Source: Malachius bipustulatus (taxonomy: Eukaryota > Arthropoda > Insecta > Coleoptera > Melyridae). Taken from it: DNA of 64,000 bases. The notes beneath the pieces were generated by a model. That model worked only from the letters and a program-made list of their open reading frames with translations. It made no database searches and was not told the origin of the DNA. Positions within the stretch are counted from its first letter, which is position 1, and every line of letters begins with the position of its first letter. The stretch is from NCBI GenBank assembly GCA_910589415.1, contig OU342630.1, forward strand, positions 6,014,001 through 6,078,000. Direction: 5' to 3'. The position numbers and the translations under genes were made by a program. Positions 1-11,770 of this stretch are shown here, one piece after another.

Positions 1-50
1 CTTCTAATTGTTCAATTTGATGTTAATGAATGTATTTTCTGTGTTTAAAG

Positions 51-110
51 GATCATATATGGCCCATCGGAGCCAAGGCAAACTCAGTGCGTTGAAAAAG
101 CCTCAAAATG
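51..110 (+). CDS. Internal coding exon of an AT-hook protein gene (exon n-2)
   Basis: A 60-base exon lies between an acceptor (tttaaag ending at 50) and a perfect donor (gtaagt from 111). Read with two bases carried in and one carried out it encodes SYMAHRSQGKLSALKKPQN. The phase matches the exons at 9816-9857 and 21911-22056 exactly: all three start with two leftover bases and the first two end on a single G. That agreement, rather than any similarity, supports the call. The peptide is basic and probably disordered. I do not recognise the protein. The upstream part of the gene lies left of the window. Confidence 0.7.
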
Positions 111-763
111 GTAAGTTTTTGTAACTTATAATGTAGATAATCTTTGAATGAGTGTTGTGTGTATCTACTAATATTTCAAAGCTGCAGAGTGAAAGTTAAT
201 AATGATAAATTAATAAATGTTCAAAAAATGGAAGTGACAGGTTTATTTTTAACTTCTCTTACCTGCTATACCATTGAGGTGTTATTTTTATTATTTGCCA
301 TAATACCAAACAAAAGCTGAGTTCTGTTTCTCAAACAATACGGACATCCACAAAAAAAATTTACAAATAAATACCTTGACACGCTTAATTACTTTATACC
401 TGTGCCTTCTTAATAATAATTATGTATTATTCTACCATATAGCCGCTACTTTTGACTGATGGTTTATAATAATACGGTTGTAATGAAAAGAAAACACTGT
501 TCTGACTTTTGAGTTTCATTACACAACATGTATGTGCAAAGGCTCACTTTCAGGGCAAATAGTTTTGTAATTATTGTCAACTTTCATATAAGGAAGTAGA
601 TAAATAAAATTACATGATTATGGAAGAATAATTTCAAAAGGCATTCACATAACTTACCAACTGTCGATGTTACATTGGCACCTAATTGACTTTATGAAAT
701 CTACTAATTTAAATCTGCCCCAGTCCAGTGACTCTAAAGCAGACCAGAAAATATAAAAGACTA
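111..763. other. Intron sequence without a recognisable feature
   Basis: AT-rich sequence between the first exon and the 3' tail of the RTE-like element. I see no gene, palindrome or repeat here. Confidence 0.3.
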
Positions 764-1868
764 TCATCATCATCTCACAGCCCTTGGCGTCCACTGCTGG
801 ACATAGGCCTCCCTTAATCTATATCATTCTGAACGGTGTCTCGCAACCATCATCCAACCCGGAACTATCCGCTTTATGTCATTGGGCCTCCTCTGCCTCT
901 AAACGCATCTTCTCTAAGCCTCCATTCGACAATTTTTTTGGTCCACCTGTTGTCTGTTCTTCTGGCCACACGGCCTGCCCAATTCCACTTCAATCAGGCT
1001 ATACTCTCCACCACATCTGTTATTCCTGTCATCCTACGTAATGTTGCATTTGGTATTTTGTCCCTCAAGGATACACCCAGCATCGCTCTTCGCTGCATTA
1101 CCTGAATTTTGTTTACGGTAGTCCTTGTCAAGGTCAGGGTTTTGGCACCATAAGTTAAAACCGGTAATATACATTCGTCGTACACTCTTCTCCTCAAACA
1201 GACAGGGATTTTAGATCTGAAGACATGGTTAAGCTCTCCGAAGGCGGCTCAAGTTAAACCTATTCTCCTGTTTATTTCACATGTCCTAGGTATTTGTAGG
1301 AGTTTACATGTTCAATACTCTCAACATTTACACATAAGTATTCGCTTAGTATGAGATTTGTCATCTATTGTGTTTTTTCGTTTATATAAAACCTGCTTCA
1401 CTGGACGTTTTATTAAGATTTTCAAGCATTCTTTTGGCATCGTCGACCCGATCTGCCACTATTACAATGTCGTCTGCGAATCTGAGGTGGTTAAGCTTTT
1501 CGCCATCTATATTTATACCTGTATTGCCAAAATCGGTTTGCTTGAATATATATTCTATCAGAGTAGTGAAGAGCTTCAGTGAGATGACATCCCCTTGATG
1601 TACTCCTCTTTCTATACGACTTATACTTATTACAACGACTTATTATTTAACACGCGCATAAAACATGACGTTCGGCTTACCGATACGGAGTTGACTGACT
1701 CCCCGTTGTCATGGGATTGCACCCATTGTCTAACCTCGTTCCCACATGCATGTTTTATGATTGTTATGTACCTGTAGTCAATCCTACAGTTGGCCAAAGT
1801 TGTCAGCATTTTGTGTTGGTTTATCGTGTCAAACGTCTTTTTATAGTCTACGAATATAAGAATGAGTA
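764..1868 (-). pseudogene. RTE-like non-LTR retrotransposon, 3' half (reverse transcriptase remnant)
   Basis: Read on the minus strand from 1868 the sequence gives a degenerate RT: LILIFVDYKKTFDTI (RT palm, first catalytic D region) near 1868-1830, then KLNHLRFADDIVIVADRVD, with the catalytic F-A-D-D box, at about 1500-1443, then the thumb-like segment RRRVYDECILPVLTYGAKTLTL at 1195-1130. The 3' end is at about 764-777 with a short (GAT)n tail on the minus strand (tcatcatcatc on the plus strand), typical of RTE-type elements. Several stops and frameshifts break it. The missing 5' half of the same element lies at 6196-7640; the material between is nested insertion. Confidence 0.8.
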
Positions 1869-1870
1869 TA

Positions 1871-2322
1871 CAGTCAAACCTGGATAACCCGGAAATGCCT
1901 GGGACCGAAAACAAATTCCGTCTTATACAGGTTTCCGGCTTAAACGACAACAACTGTCTAAACCGGAAACAAACCTGCTTAGTACAGAAAATGCCCAACA
2001 GTACGTACATATGTACCTACGAAAAATAATTTGATGCTCACAGTTGGAGAGTTTAGAATTGACTAAAATTGAATCCGAACAGGACTAAACAGGAAATGCA
2101 TAAGTACCTACAGACAGTTTTTATTGCCGCAATAAAAATTCCGAGAAGTGAGAGTAGGATAGACGCGCGAGAACATACAGAGGTAAAGGGTGGCGACGTC
2201 GGTCCGCTTCCGTCTTATGCAGGTGAAATTGCGTGCATAAGGTTAAAAAACGTGTTCCGTCTCCGTGTTACGCAGTTTCCGGCTTGAGCAGTGGATGTTA
2301 ACATATAATGTGTATAGCTTAA
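1871..2322. mobile_element. Tigger/pogo-like MITE, right part lost
   Basis: It begins after a TA at 1869-1870 with cagtcaaacctggataaccc, a Tigger-type terminal repeat, and is about 85-90% alike to the left part of the copy at 2408-3083. Similarity stops at about 2322 (tagcttaatt), and no matching right end was found. It is inserted in the RT region of the RTE-like element. Confidence 0.7.
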
Positions 2323-2352
2323 TTTTTGTATTTGTATTTTTATTTTGAGGGT

Positions 2353-2407
2353 GATTAATAATAATAATAATAATAACAACCTTTATTCCAAATTAGGTTC
2401 TACAATA
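2353..2407 (-). repeat. 3' tail of the Jockey/CR1-like element with (ATA)n microsatellite
   Basis: On the minus strand GGAATAAAGG is followed by a (TTA)n run. This looks like a polyadenylation signal and a simple-repeat tail of the retroelement at 3084-5105, separated from it by the Tigger MITE. Confidence 0.6.
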
Positions 2408-3083
2408 CAGTGAAACCTGGATAACCCGGAAACGCCTGGGACCGAAAATAAATTCCGTCTTATACAGGTTTCCGGCTTAAACAACAAAACTGTCTAAGCC
2501 GGAAACAAACCTGCTTAGCACGGAAAATGCTAAACAGTACGTACATACATACAAACACTTACTTGTAAAGTAAAAAACCAATTAATTTTTTGATATGTAA
2601 ATTAAATCTATTTTAGATTTCTGTGTTAGCGTGTTTAATTTTTTATTTGCAGACATAATTATCGAATATTCGAATATTGTATGTACCTACTACATAAAAA
2701 TATTTTTACGCTCACAGTTGGAGAGTTTAGAATTGACTAAAATAAAAATTGAATCCGAACAGGACCACACAGGAAGTGCATAAGTACCTACAGACAGTTT
2801 TTATTGCCGCAATAAAAATTCCGAGAAGTGAGAGTTGAATAGACGCGCGAGAACATGCGGAGATGAAGGGTTTTAGGTAGCGACGTCGGTCCGCTTCCAT
2901 CTTATGCAGGTGAAATTGCGTGCACAAGGTTAAAAAACGTGTTCCGTCTCCGCGTTACGCAGTTTCCGGCTTGAGCAGTGGAAGTTAACATGTAATGTGT
3001 ATAGCTTAATTCGGGACCGGGAAAAATTTCCGTGATAGACAGATTTCCGCCTTATTCAGTGTCCGTCTTATCCAGTTTGACTG
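2408..3083. mobile_element. Tigger/pogo-like MITE, complete copy
   Basis: It starts cagtgaaacctggataac after TA (2406-2407) and ends ttatccagtttgactg before TA (3084-3085), so both terminal inverted repeats and the TA duplication are present. It carries no coding capacity. It sits in the 3' UTR of the minus-strand Jockey/CR1-like element: the (TTA)n-type tail at about 2353-2383 and the AATAAA on its left belong to that retroelement. Confidence 0.8.
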
Positions 3084-3146
3084 TACTCTAAAATATAGAC
3101 TATAAGCAGCACAAAATGGAATGACGTCAAAACAAAACAAAAGCTA

Positions 3147-5105
3147 TTAACTAAAACTAACATCTAAGTATTCGCTTAATGTATATGGCTCTAAATCTAT
3201 TAACAATGTTTTAATTTCTCTTTTAAAAGCAGAAAACGTCTCTACTTTTTTAATCCTTTGTGGTAATTTATTGAAAACTTTAATGCACATATATGATGGG
3301 TTCCTTTCAGTGAGACTCAATCGATGAATAGGATAATTTACTTCTAGTGTTCTTGTGTTATATGGATGGTCTGTATTGTTTGCCAAAAAAAAACTTTCCT
3401 TGTTTTTGAAGAAATATATCAGGCACTCATACAAGTAAAGTCCATAAACTGTTAAAATGCCCCCATTCTTAAAAGCACCTCTGCATGACTCTCTGTATTC
3501 CATACCATTGATAATTCTGATTACACGCTTCTGAACACCGAAAATGCCGTCAGCGCAGGAACTGCCACCCCAAAATATGATTCCATACCTAACGATAGAT
3601 TCAAAGTTCGCATGGTATAGAATATCCAGCACTTTCCTGTTCAAATACTTCCTTATTGTACGAAAGCTGTAACAGATTTGGCTAAGCTTCTGTCTTAGGT
3701 CTTGAATATGAGACTCCCATCTCAGGAACTCATCTATGATAACTCCTAAAAATTTTGTCATTTGTTCTACCTTGAAGTTTATTTCTTTGAATTTTAGGTT
3801 TTTTGGTTTTTCTTTTGTTGTTCTATTAGTGGAAAAGCATATGAGTTTCGTCTTTTCTTCATTTATGATTAACTGATTTCTAATGAGCCATTCTTTTGTT
3901 TTCGAGTAAACAATATCAAATTTGCTGTGAAGCTCTTCGGTATCCTTTCCACCTACAATTATGTTGGTGTCATCTGCGTAACTTGTCACTGATCCATGTA
4001 CTTCTTCTATGATTCTATTTAAATCATTTATATATATATTATGAATAGTACGGGTCCTAAAATACTACCCTGTGGGATGCCCGTTTCAGTGAGCACAGTA
4101 GACGATGTCACTGTCACACCACGTTTGGTGATCTGGGTACACTGCTGGCGATCCGAGAGGTAAGACTCAAACCATCGCAAAATCTTTCCCTGTACTCCAT
4201 AGTATTTCAACTTCTCAATTAAGTATTTTCTACATAGACAGTCGCATGCTTTTGTAAGATCCAAGAACATACCCAATGCCAGCTGATTGTCTTCAATGAT
4301 ATTCAGTATGCTGTTTGTGAATTGGAATATAGCAGTTTGGGTTGATCTGCCAACAAGATAGCCATGCTGTGTCATATTAAATAACTGATGTTCCTTAAAG
4401 AAATGTAGCAACCGCTTACACATTGCCAATTCAAAAATTTTTGAAAAACTAGGCAATATACTAATGGGTCTGTAATTTTCCATTGACTGCGGGTTCCCTT
4501 TTTTGAAAATTGGTTTTATAATAGCATGTTTCAGTTGGCTGGGAAATATGCCAATGTTCACTGAGTTATTAATGATATATGATAGTATATGTTTTATGTC
4601 TCCAGTACACTCCTTGATTATACTCGATGGAACTTCATCAATTCCGCTTGTGTATTTGTTTTTTAAACTTTTAGTTATATCAACAATTTCATCAGGTGAA
4701 ACAGGTTCAAAACTGAAAGCATGTTTGCTTCTTCGTGTATTTTCCATTGAAAAAGGAAGTTTTATTGTATCCGTTGTAAGTTTTGGAATTACCTCTATTA
4801 GATACTTATTGTAACTCTCACACACCTTCTCTGGCTCTCCATTAATCAGACATTCTTCTCTGTTTTTGCTTTTACCACTGACTTCGTTACAGATAGACCA
4901 CATTGTCTTCATTTTATTATCAGAACTTAAGATTCTGTTCCCATAATAATTTGACTTAGCCTTTACTAAAAGTATCTCATATTGCTTTTTTGTTTCCTTG
5001 TATAATGATTGATATGCTCTATTCCTTGAGCATATAGTCCAAAGTAGGTCTAATTTTTCTTTACTCTGTTGTAATTCTTCTGATTTATAATAATTGCTTT
5101 TCAGT
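3147..5105 (-). pseudogene. Jockey/CR1-like non-LTR retrotransposon reverse transcriptase, 5'-truncated
   Basis: Minus-strand RT with ordered blocks: GIDEVPSSIIKEC, IIKPIFKKGN, ENYRPISILPSFSKIFE (finger/palm), FLDLTKACDCL (first catalytic D), GIPQGSILGPVLFIIYI, then SYADDTNIIVGG (catalytic D-D) and a thumb region ending near 3147. The frame shifts by two bases inside a short (TA)n run at about 4025-4037, between the IIYI and YADD blocks, which probably killed the gene. The open frame extends upstream of the ATG at 4912 to about 5105, where the copy is 5'-truncated; there is no endonuclease. A 3' tail of ATA/TTA repeats lies at about 2353-2383, beyond the inserted Tigger MITE. Confidence 0.85.
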
Positions 5106-5119
5106 TACTGTGACTACAG

Positions 5120-5822
5120 ATTAAGTTACTGTGACCTAAAAGATCTATTGTATCCCCTCTACTGTGCTTCACCTGCTGTGGAATCCCTTTAGTGAAGCAC
5201 CCTCTCCAAGTTCGTTTCCTTGAGAAACTTCAGGATTTTGAGAGGATCAAGGTCGGGTAAGTTCCCTGCCTCTAGCTGGTGGTGGCCCAGAACATTACTT
5301 CTTTTGAGTTCTATCGCATCGCAGGTGACGTGGTGTCTCGTCTCCTTTCCCGCAGAATCTGCAGACGCCATTTTCTTCTATGCCTAACTTCCTCAGGTGT
5401 TCCTTGAGCTTGCAATATCTCGTTAGGAATCCTGTCAGTGTTCTGAAACTTTCCTTGCTGAGGTTGAAGAGTATCTTCGACCTCCCTCGGTTAAAATTCC
5501 CGAGAAGTTCTTTGGCTTGTCTCAATCCCGAGAGGTTCCTCCAATGGGTTTCTCTCATTTTTTTTTCTTCCTTTTTGGAGTTCTGCCTGAAGAAAGTATC
5601 TTCGAAGCCACAGAATGGTTCTGGCCCTATGAAGGGTGTCGATGCTCCTTTTCTTGCCAATGAGTGGGCATTCTTCTTGCGTTCAAGATGGTCTCGAGCA
5701 CAAGGATTGTTTAGATTGCCGACTGTCTTGACGGGTGACAAGCCCCGCTCGGTCAGCAGTCTGTTATGCGGTGATGTCCCGCGATTTCTTGGTTTTTTGT
5801 TTCTTACCATGGTTGATCCCAC
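5120..5822 (-). pseudogene. RNase-H-type non-LTR retrotransposon, 3' part of ORF2
   Basis: The minus-strand frame carries the end of an RNase H domain (AHSLARKGAS) and the downstream region with a C-terminal CCHC-like knuckle (CRFCGKGDETPRHL). It is about 80% alike in protein to the better copy at 31813-32709. The 3' UTR after the stop resembles that copy too (caatagatct motif near 5148). The upstream flank (5834-6195) is this family's 5' UTR, so the copy has lost nearly all of ORF1, endonuclease and RT by internal deletion. Confidence 0.75.
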
Positions 5823-5833
5823 GAGTAGCTAGG

Positions 5834-6195
5834 GAAGGGTGTTCCACCTATGAAGAGCCCCACATGCAAAGGTGAGGGGATTGATACAGTGGGGTGCCCC
5901 AAGGTTGAATCCAGTAGGGCTGGTCTTCTATCCAGTCACGCATCCCATCAGCCTGGACCCCCGCCTTAGGATTTAGGTTTTTTTAGTGAGGTTGTCTCCT
6001 CTTGGTTCCGGCGATTAAGCCCAGACCCCCGCATCTCTCTGTGCGCGGAACGTGACCACGACAACAGATGATACGGTATATCAAATAGTCCACAGTCGGA
6101 CATCTCTGGCGCCGTTACCCCTAGTCCAGACCGTTAGTCACGACACGACAACTAGGTTAGGGGAGGTGGTCCGCGGCAGGGCTTTGAGCTACCAG
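5834..6195 (-). mobile_element. 5' UTR of the RNase-H-type retrotransposon
   Basis: GC-rich block whose reverse complement matches 40210-40530 (for example actggtagctcaaagccctg and the cggaccacctcccc stretch). There too it stands at the 5' end of a short derivative of the same family. It joins directly to the RTE-like sequence at 6196. Confidence 0.7.
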
Positions 6196-7640
6196 TCTAG
6201 AATAAGTAGTCATTTGTACCATACCCTGCTCTGAAACCAGCTTGCTCTCGGGGCTGGTAAAGATCTAGTTTTGATGTTAACTTGTTGGTGATGACACGCA
6301 TAAACAGTGTTTATACACATGGGAGAGCAAACTTATGGGCCGGTAGTTAGCTAAGTCCATGATTTCGCCTTATTTATGTATAATCACTATCTTTGCTCGA
6401 TCCCATTGGAAAGGTGTTATTCTTCCTTCTAAGCATGCATTAAACAACCTACATATCGCTCGGTGAAGAAGAGTTTCTCAATGCTTTATGTCCTCGATAA
6501 CCACACCATCGTCACCGGATGATTTGTTGTTCTTCATATCTTTGATCGCACTTCTTATCTCATCCAAGGTAACATCTGGTAACACCTCTGATCCCTGGTT
6601 CTGTATTTTATTGTTTCGGTCGGTTTTGTTACGTTACCATTTGCATTTTGGCTCTTATATAGTGTGACAAAAAAACTCTCACACTATACTTAGGATTTCA
6701 TCTTTGTTTCCAGCAACCTGTCCATTTTCGCGCCTCAGCTTGTGGATGTTTTTTCTGCCTTCAGCTATGGTCTTTCTCATCACTTTTGTTGTTCTATTTT
6801 CTTCAATTATCTTGGTTATTTCGTGAGTGTGGTTCTTTCTCACATCCTGTCTTATCGCCTTAGATATTTCTCTATTGAGTTGTCGTTCTTTGACTAAGTT
6901 TGTTGGATATTTTTACCTAATTTCTCTGCTTCTTGTCATGCGCAATTTGGTACCCATGCTCAGTTTATCGATCTTGTTGGTGCTGTTTCTACAAATTCTC
7001 CTCGGCACATTTTATCGTTTCAATAAGATGTTGATTCATTTCATCTACCTACACTCATTTTTCCATATGTTCTGATGATGACAGGTTGGTGTTTACCAAT
7101 CTTTCGGACTTTTCTTCGTTTGTTGTAGTCATTTTTCATGTGTTCTCGATTGTTCTAGTCATAAGTTTCTTTCTCTCCTTCCGGATATTTATTTTTACTT
7201 TTGTTCTTACTGAATGATCCTTCTGTTGTTAAATATTATAAAATCTATTTCGTTTTTAGTCTATTTCGTTTTTAGGTTCATCAATAAATATAACCCCTGG
7301 GGTTATATTTTGGAACATGTCATTGGTTTAAAATTCGTAGGGTTCGTAGGGTTTGAGCATTGGACTGTCAGAAAATTCGAAATATAACCCCAGAGTTAGA
7401 TTTTGAAGTTTGATGAATACGGACATTAGTGGAGCCATCTGGGCTTGACCAGGTCCATTTTCTATGAGGGGCTTTTTTGTAGAAACTATTCCTTGCATAA
7501 AGTTTGTATTGTGACAAGAAATCAAGACGACTTTTTCCCTTTCGTTTCTTTCTGCAAAACCGTGAGGCCCTATAGATGTTTCGGTACCATCTTCTTTAAA
7601 CCCCAACTTTGCATTAAAGTCTCCTATTAATAGGATATAG
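6196..7640 (-). pseudogene. RTE-like non-LTR retrotransposon, 5' half (endonuclease and RT start)
   Basis: On the minus strand an APE-type endonuclease remnant is visible at about 7630-7330: LLIGDFNAKLGFKEDGTE, RNER and, in another frame, KWTWSSPDGS, matching conserved APE boxes. RT N-terminal blocks follow: SAIKDMKNNKSSGDDGV near 6540, RITPFQWDRAKIVIIHK near 6400, ANYRPISLLSHVYK near 6345 and TSKLDLYQPREQAGFRAGYG near 6220. The frame is broken by stops. The order continues without overlap into VDYKKTFDT at 1868-1830, so both pieces are one element split by a 4.3-kb nest. Confidence 0.8.
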
Positions 7641-7850
7641 TACGAGGCGTGTTTTTTAAGTAAGTTCCGTTTTGCAACACCGCGGCCGCAGCGCTGCGGT
7701 CGGCATTCTGCGCATGCGCGCTGGGTACCTACATCTCTTGCCTACGCACTGACACCATTACAGTCTGATTCTTCCACTTTTACGTTGTATACTGAGTGTT
7801 TAAGATGCCGAGAGTTATCAAGCTTCGGTTTTTAATGACACCTTAAGAAT
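7641..7850 (+). mobile_element. Mariner-like element, 5' end fragment
   Basis: The sequence tacgaggcgtgttttttaag resembles mariner terminal repeats, followed by a GC-rich leader with a small palindrome (ccgcggccgcagcgctgcgg) and a short frame starting MPRVIKLRF at 7805. No right terminus or catalytic region was found. Confidence 0.4.
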
Positions 7851-9180
7851 TTAATTCTTTCTTTCAGTATGTAAAAATAAATATACCATTCCATTTAATA
7901 CGATAATTCCTTATACATCAGATGACGCCCTCTAGCGGTTGCGGTGGTAAAAAAATTAAATATTAGTAAAAAGCAATTGACAGAAGAAGAAAAACTCTTT
8001 GTAATGAGACTAATCTGGTTAAATTCTGTTGAGGTTAACCGGAATAATCGACATTTGAATAAACAAAGTTTTGACGTTCCCCCACCACTTTATTTGTGGA
8101 GTTATTAGAAAAACTGCAAGATAAAAAAATTAAGCTATTTAATCATTACACCTATATGATATTTTGAATATAACCTAATTTTGAAAAAATGATGAGGAAA
8201 TTCAAATTTTTTATGTTGTCATGGCTCTTACACCCCCTAGCGGTCATTTTAGAAGCTCAAAGCTATTTTCCAACGAATTTTTAGGGTCACTTTCCTCAGA
8301 AATTTTTTTTAGCCTGATGATGTACGAGGCTTAGTTTCTGAGATATTCCCGGTGACCATATTAATGACTCACCGGTTACTGGAGGTTAAAGCAAGGTGCA
8401 AATTGGAAGAAAATGTTTTCCCTCAATTGGAGGAATTGTCCAGATGCCCCCCAGTAATTTTCTTCCATATGGTAAATACTTTTTGAAATCACTCGGGTAA
8501 ATCTGGGCAAAAGTCCGTAGCCGGGCATCGCAACGCACTAGAAGACGGATTTTGAGAAGGGGACTCAAACTATATAAAAACCTGCTTTTCATTCATTTGG
8601 GAGATACAAGGCATTTTTGTCACCATCTCCCTAAATATTAGAGATACAAAGGTCATAAACAACATTAAGTTGAAAAAATACCAGTGATTCACATTAAAGA
8701 AGTTTAGTATGAGAGTCCAGCAATTTAAAAGGTAGAAGATGCTTTAAGCATTTATTTGTAAGTGCCACCAACAGCTGATTCTAGTTTTTCAACGAATCAC
8801 TGTAGGTATTCTCCTCCTTGCAGTGATAAAATTGAACACAAATTACCCCACATAAATAAATTCTGTATACATACGATGAGATTTAAATTGAGATTTAAAT
8901 GCATTTATAAACGCTGCTGCATTTATCAATTATTTTATCGTTTGGACGTAATTACCAAGACCTTAGTGGGCGGGCTCTTAGCGTCACAAGGAATTTGAGA
9001 ATGTTATTTTATCAAAACTAAGGCAATAATATTGACTTCTAATTGTTCACAAATTGTAAATTTTTTCCAGATTATCTAAAAAATGTTGTTAATCTATTTA
9101 CCATTCCACTCTAAAACAATAATTACTGGAGTCAATAGTTACTAATGTTCTGTTTTGCATGTAATTTTTCTATGTATTTA
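7851..9180. other. Intron sequence with degenerate repeat traces
   Basis: No open frame or complete element. Two GC-richer motifs (gccctctagcggttg at 7928 and ccccctagcggtcatt at 8232) look like remnants of one repeat. Confidence 0.3.
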
Positions 9181-9743
9181 CAGGGTGATCAGTAACTCAC
9201 GCACTCAGAGCATGCTGCGGTAAACTTCACTTTTTAAGAGTAAAACATTTTCTTACTGCAGTGTTGTAAGTTCTTTTCTTCCAAAGATATGACCATTTTT
9301 GTAAACAAAAAGGTGGCAACACTACACTGAACATGTGAATAAGTTCGGGGTAGATGGTATTGTTATTATTTTTATATCCATAGCAACGAAAGCATTTGAA
9401 TATTTTATATTCTAAGTTGAGTTTAGGCGGTTGCCAAACTTAAAATTTCGTTCAGATTTAGGTATGGTATCAATTTCCAACATTTTCAATTCCTCTGTAA
9501 GAAGATTTTGTGAAAATAAATTGACGAATTATTTGGTATCCGTTCCCAGACATTACAGTAACCTGAATTGTTCATTAATTTTTAGCACGGTTATTGAAAA
9601 AATTACCTTTAAACTCGGATGAGAGAAACTCTTGTAACTTGAAAACCAACCGTTGGATTCAATATTTTTTTTCAGAATATCCTTAATTTTAATGGGTTCT
9701 ATTTCGCCCTGTATTCGGAGTGCGCGAGTTACTGATCATCCTG
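9181..9743. mobile_element. Foldback MITE family A, copy 1
   Basis: Starts cagggtgatcagtaactcac after TA and ends gagttactgatcatcctg. The ends are inverted and carry no coding sequence. The copy at 28973-29527 is the same element in the opposite orientation, which fixes both boundaries. Confidence 0.85.
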
Positions 9744-9815
9744 CATACACTGTGTGTTGAGTTTTATAAAAGTGCTTTCAATTATAATTTTAGGATCATT
9801 TTTTTTATGTTCCAG

Positions 9816-9857
9816 ATTTAAGCAAGATTGGTACTGGTTCATTTTCACAGAAAGATG
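9816..9857 (+). CDS. Small internal exon of the AT-hook protein gene (exon n-1)
   Basis: A 42-base exon follows a pyrimidine-rich acceptor (ttttttatgttccag, ending 9815) and ends at a gtaatt donor (9858). It encodes DLSKIGTGSFSQKD, with the first codon split across the previous intron and the last across the next. Its phase fits both neighbours without any stop. It sits between the right end of one foldback element (9743) and the left end of another (9905). It is a microexon, so real use needs transcript support. Confidence 0.6.
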
Positions 9858-9904
9858 GTAATTAATTTTTTATACATTTTAGTAGTAGAGAATCTAGACT
9901 AATA

Positions 9905-11537
9905 CAGGGTTACTGGTAACTGGATACATTCCTTTGGTGATCTGATAAAACAAGAGGTAAGGAGTAAATTAACCCCAACATGCACTATACAAAACTCAAT
10001 AGATTTTGAGATATTTCGATTTTCAACTTTTCTTAAAAAAATGGTTTCAAATGTCTTGAAATGTAATTTTCAAAAAATCTACTTTAACTTTTTGATTTTT
10101 TTTTGCTGGAATACTTGTCCAATACTATGCTTCCTTCTGGAATAAAAAATATCCTGAGGTATTTCGATCGTGTGAAAATTTCAAAGAAAAACTTTCACAA
10201 ACTATTTTTTTTTTAATAAGAGATAAAAGTTTTTACAAGTTATTTTCGCAAAATTGTCAAAGCAACTTGCGTACAAATTGTTTTAAAAACTTCCCTAGTG
10301 TAGTAGCTATCTAACAAGGTACGAGTCTTGTACAAGAATAACAGAATCTCCCCGCTATGTACGCTATGTTAAAAAAATACGGTCCTGAACGGGGGTCTTA
10401 AAATTCTCGGATCCGGCCCATTTTCAATAAGTCGTATTTGGGGGTCCCCCAAGCTTCGTCCCTACCAAGTTTCGTCCCGATCGGTAAAACTTTCAGACAC
10501 TTAGAGTGTTTCCTAGGCTATTCCCGAAAAATCCCGAAATTCCAGAAAAAATGACACTTCCCGGAAACGGATCCCGCTCATTTTCAATAAGCATTGTGCC
10601 ACGGTGCGCCTCTTCAATCGAGCCAAATTTCAACTTTCCCACATGAAAACTGGCGGCTCTAGAGTGTTTCCTAGCAAAGTCACAGACTGACAGACCGACA
10701 GACAGACATTTTTCGGGCACAAGAATACGCATAATTACGAAAAATTTCTAAAATTTATTCTAGAACCGCCAGTTTTCATGTGGGAAAGTTAAAATTTGGC
10801 TCGATTGAAGAGGCGCACCGTGGCACGATGCCTATTGAAAATGAGCGGGATCCGTTGCCGGGAAGTGTCATTTTTTCGGGATTTTTCGGGAATAGCCTAG
10901 GAAACACTCCAAGTGGCTGAAATTTTCACCGATCGGGACGAAACTTAGTAGGGACGAAGCTCGCGACCCCCAAATACGACCTATTGAAAATGGGCCGGAT
11001 CCGAGAATTTTAAGACCCCCGTTCAGGGCCGTATTTTTATTAAAACGTCCCGACTTAAGGATTTGTTCCTCGATAACGGTACATAGCGGGGAGATTCTCT
11101 TATTCTTGTACAAGATTCGTACCTTGTTAGATAGCTACTACACTAGGGAAGTTTTTAAAACACTTTGTACGCAAGTTGCCTTGACAATTTTGCGAAAATA
11201 ACTTGTAAAAACTTTTAAATCTTATTTAAAAAAAATAGTTTGTGAAAGTTTTTCTTTGAAATTTTCACACGATCGAAATACCTCAGGATATTTTTTATTC
11301 CAGATGGAAGCATAGTATTGGACAAGTATTCCAGCAAAAAAAAAAATCAAAAAGTTAAACTAGATTTTTTGAAAATTACATTTCAAGACATATGAAACCA
11401 TTTTTTTAAGAAAAGTTGAAAATCGAAATATCTCAAAATCTATTGAGTTTTGTATAGTGCATGTTGGGGTTAATTTACTCCCTACCTCTTGTTTTATCAG
11501 ATCACCAAAGGAATGTATTCAGTTACCAGTAACCCTG
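9905..11537. mobile_element. Large foldback element, near-perfect 1.6-kb palindrome
   Basis: Flanked by TA on both sides. The left arm starts cagggttactggtaactgg and the right arm ends ccagttaccagtaaccctg. Arms of roughly 750-800 bases match across most of their length, with a spacer of about 90 bases near 10665-10757 that contains a degenerate gaca repeat. Short open frames inside are mirror images and are not genes. It lies in the intron after the microexon. Confidence 0.9.
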
Positions 11538-11636
11538 TATAATATGTATAAAATAGTTAGAGGACTGCCTACTGTTTTGTTTTATTTATTTATTTAGATA
11601 CTTCTTACTTCACAACTAATCTGCAAAAGTATACAG

Positions 11637-11770
11637 GGTTATTCACGGTATACGGGACGAACGATTTAGGATGGCTATGTTCCTTGATTTTAAGAACTTT
11701 TATTTTTGTATTAATTAAAAGTAATTGCACTTTATGTGCTTTATACTCATGAGACCTGTATTCACTCTTT
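11637..11770. mobile_element. Left-end fragment of a Q-family foldback
   Basis: The sequence cagggttattcacggtatac matches the termini of the element at 30375-33529. Its right part was not found beyond the insertion at 11771-12155. Confidence 0.5.
11720..11770 (+). repeat. 51-bp direct repeat, left copy
   Basis: Identical apart from two transitions to 12156-12206. The pair brackets the hammerhead-containing insert and looks like a long target-site duplication. Confidence 0.75.

Noticed and set aside
2341..2390. (ATA)n tract as an independent microsatellite
   Set aside because: Its position and the neighbouring AATAAA make it the 3' tail of the minus-strand retroelement.
7073..7079. Further CTGATGA sites (also 8314, 49551, 53876, 62386) as hammerhead cores
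   Set aside because: No GAAA box or stem II follows at the required distance.
10493..11113. Two similar minus-strand open frames (about 80 residues each)
   Set aside because: They lie in opposite arms of the 9905-11537 palindrome and have no protein motif; open by chance in an inverted repeat.
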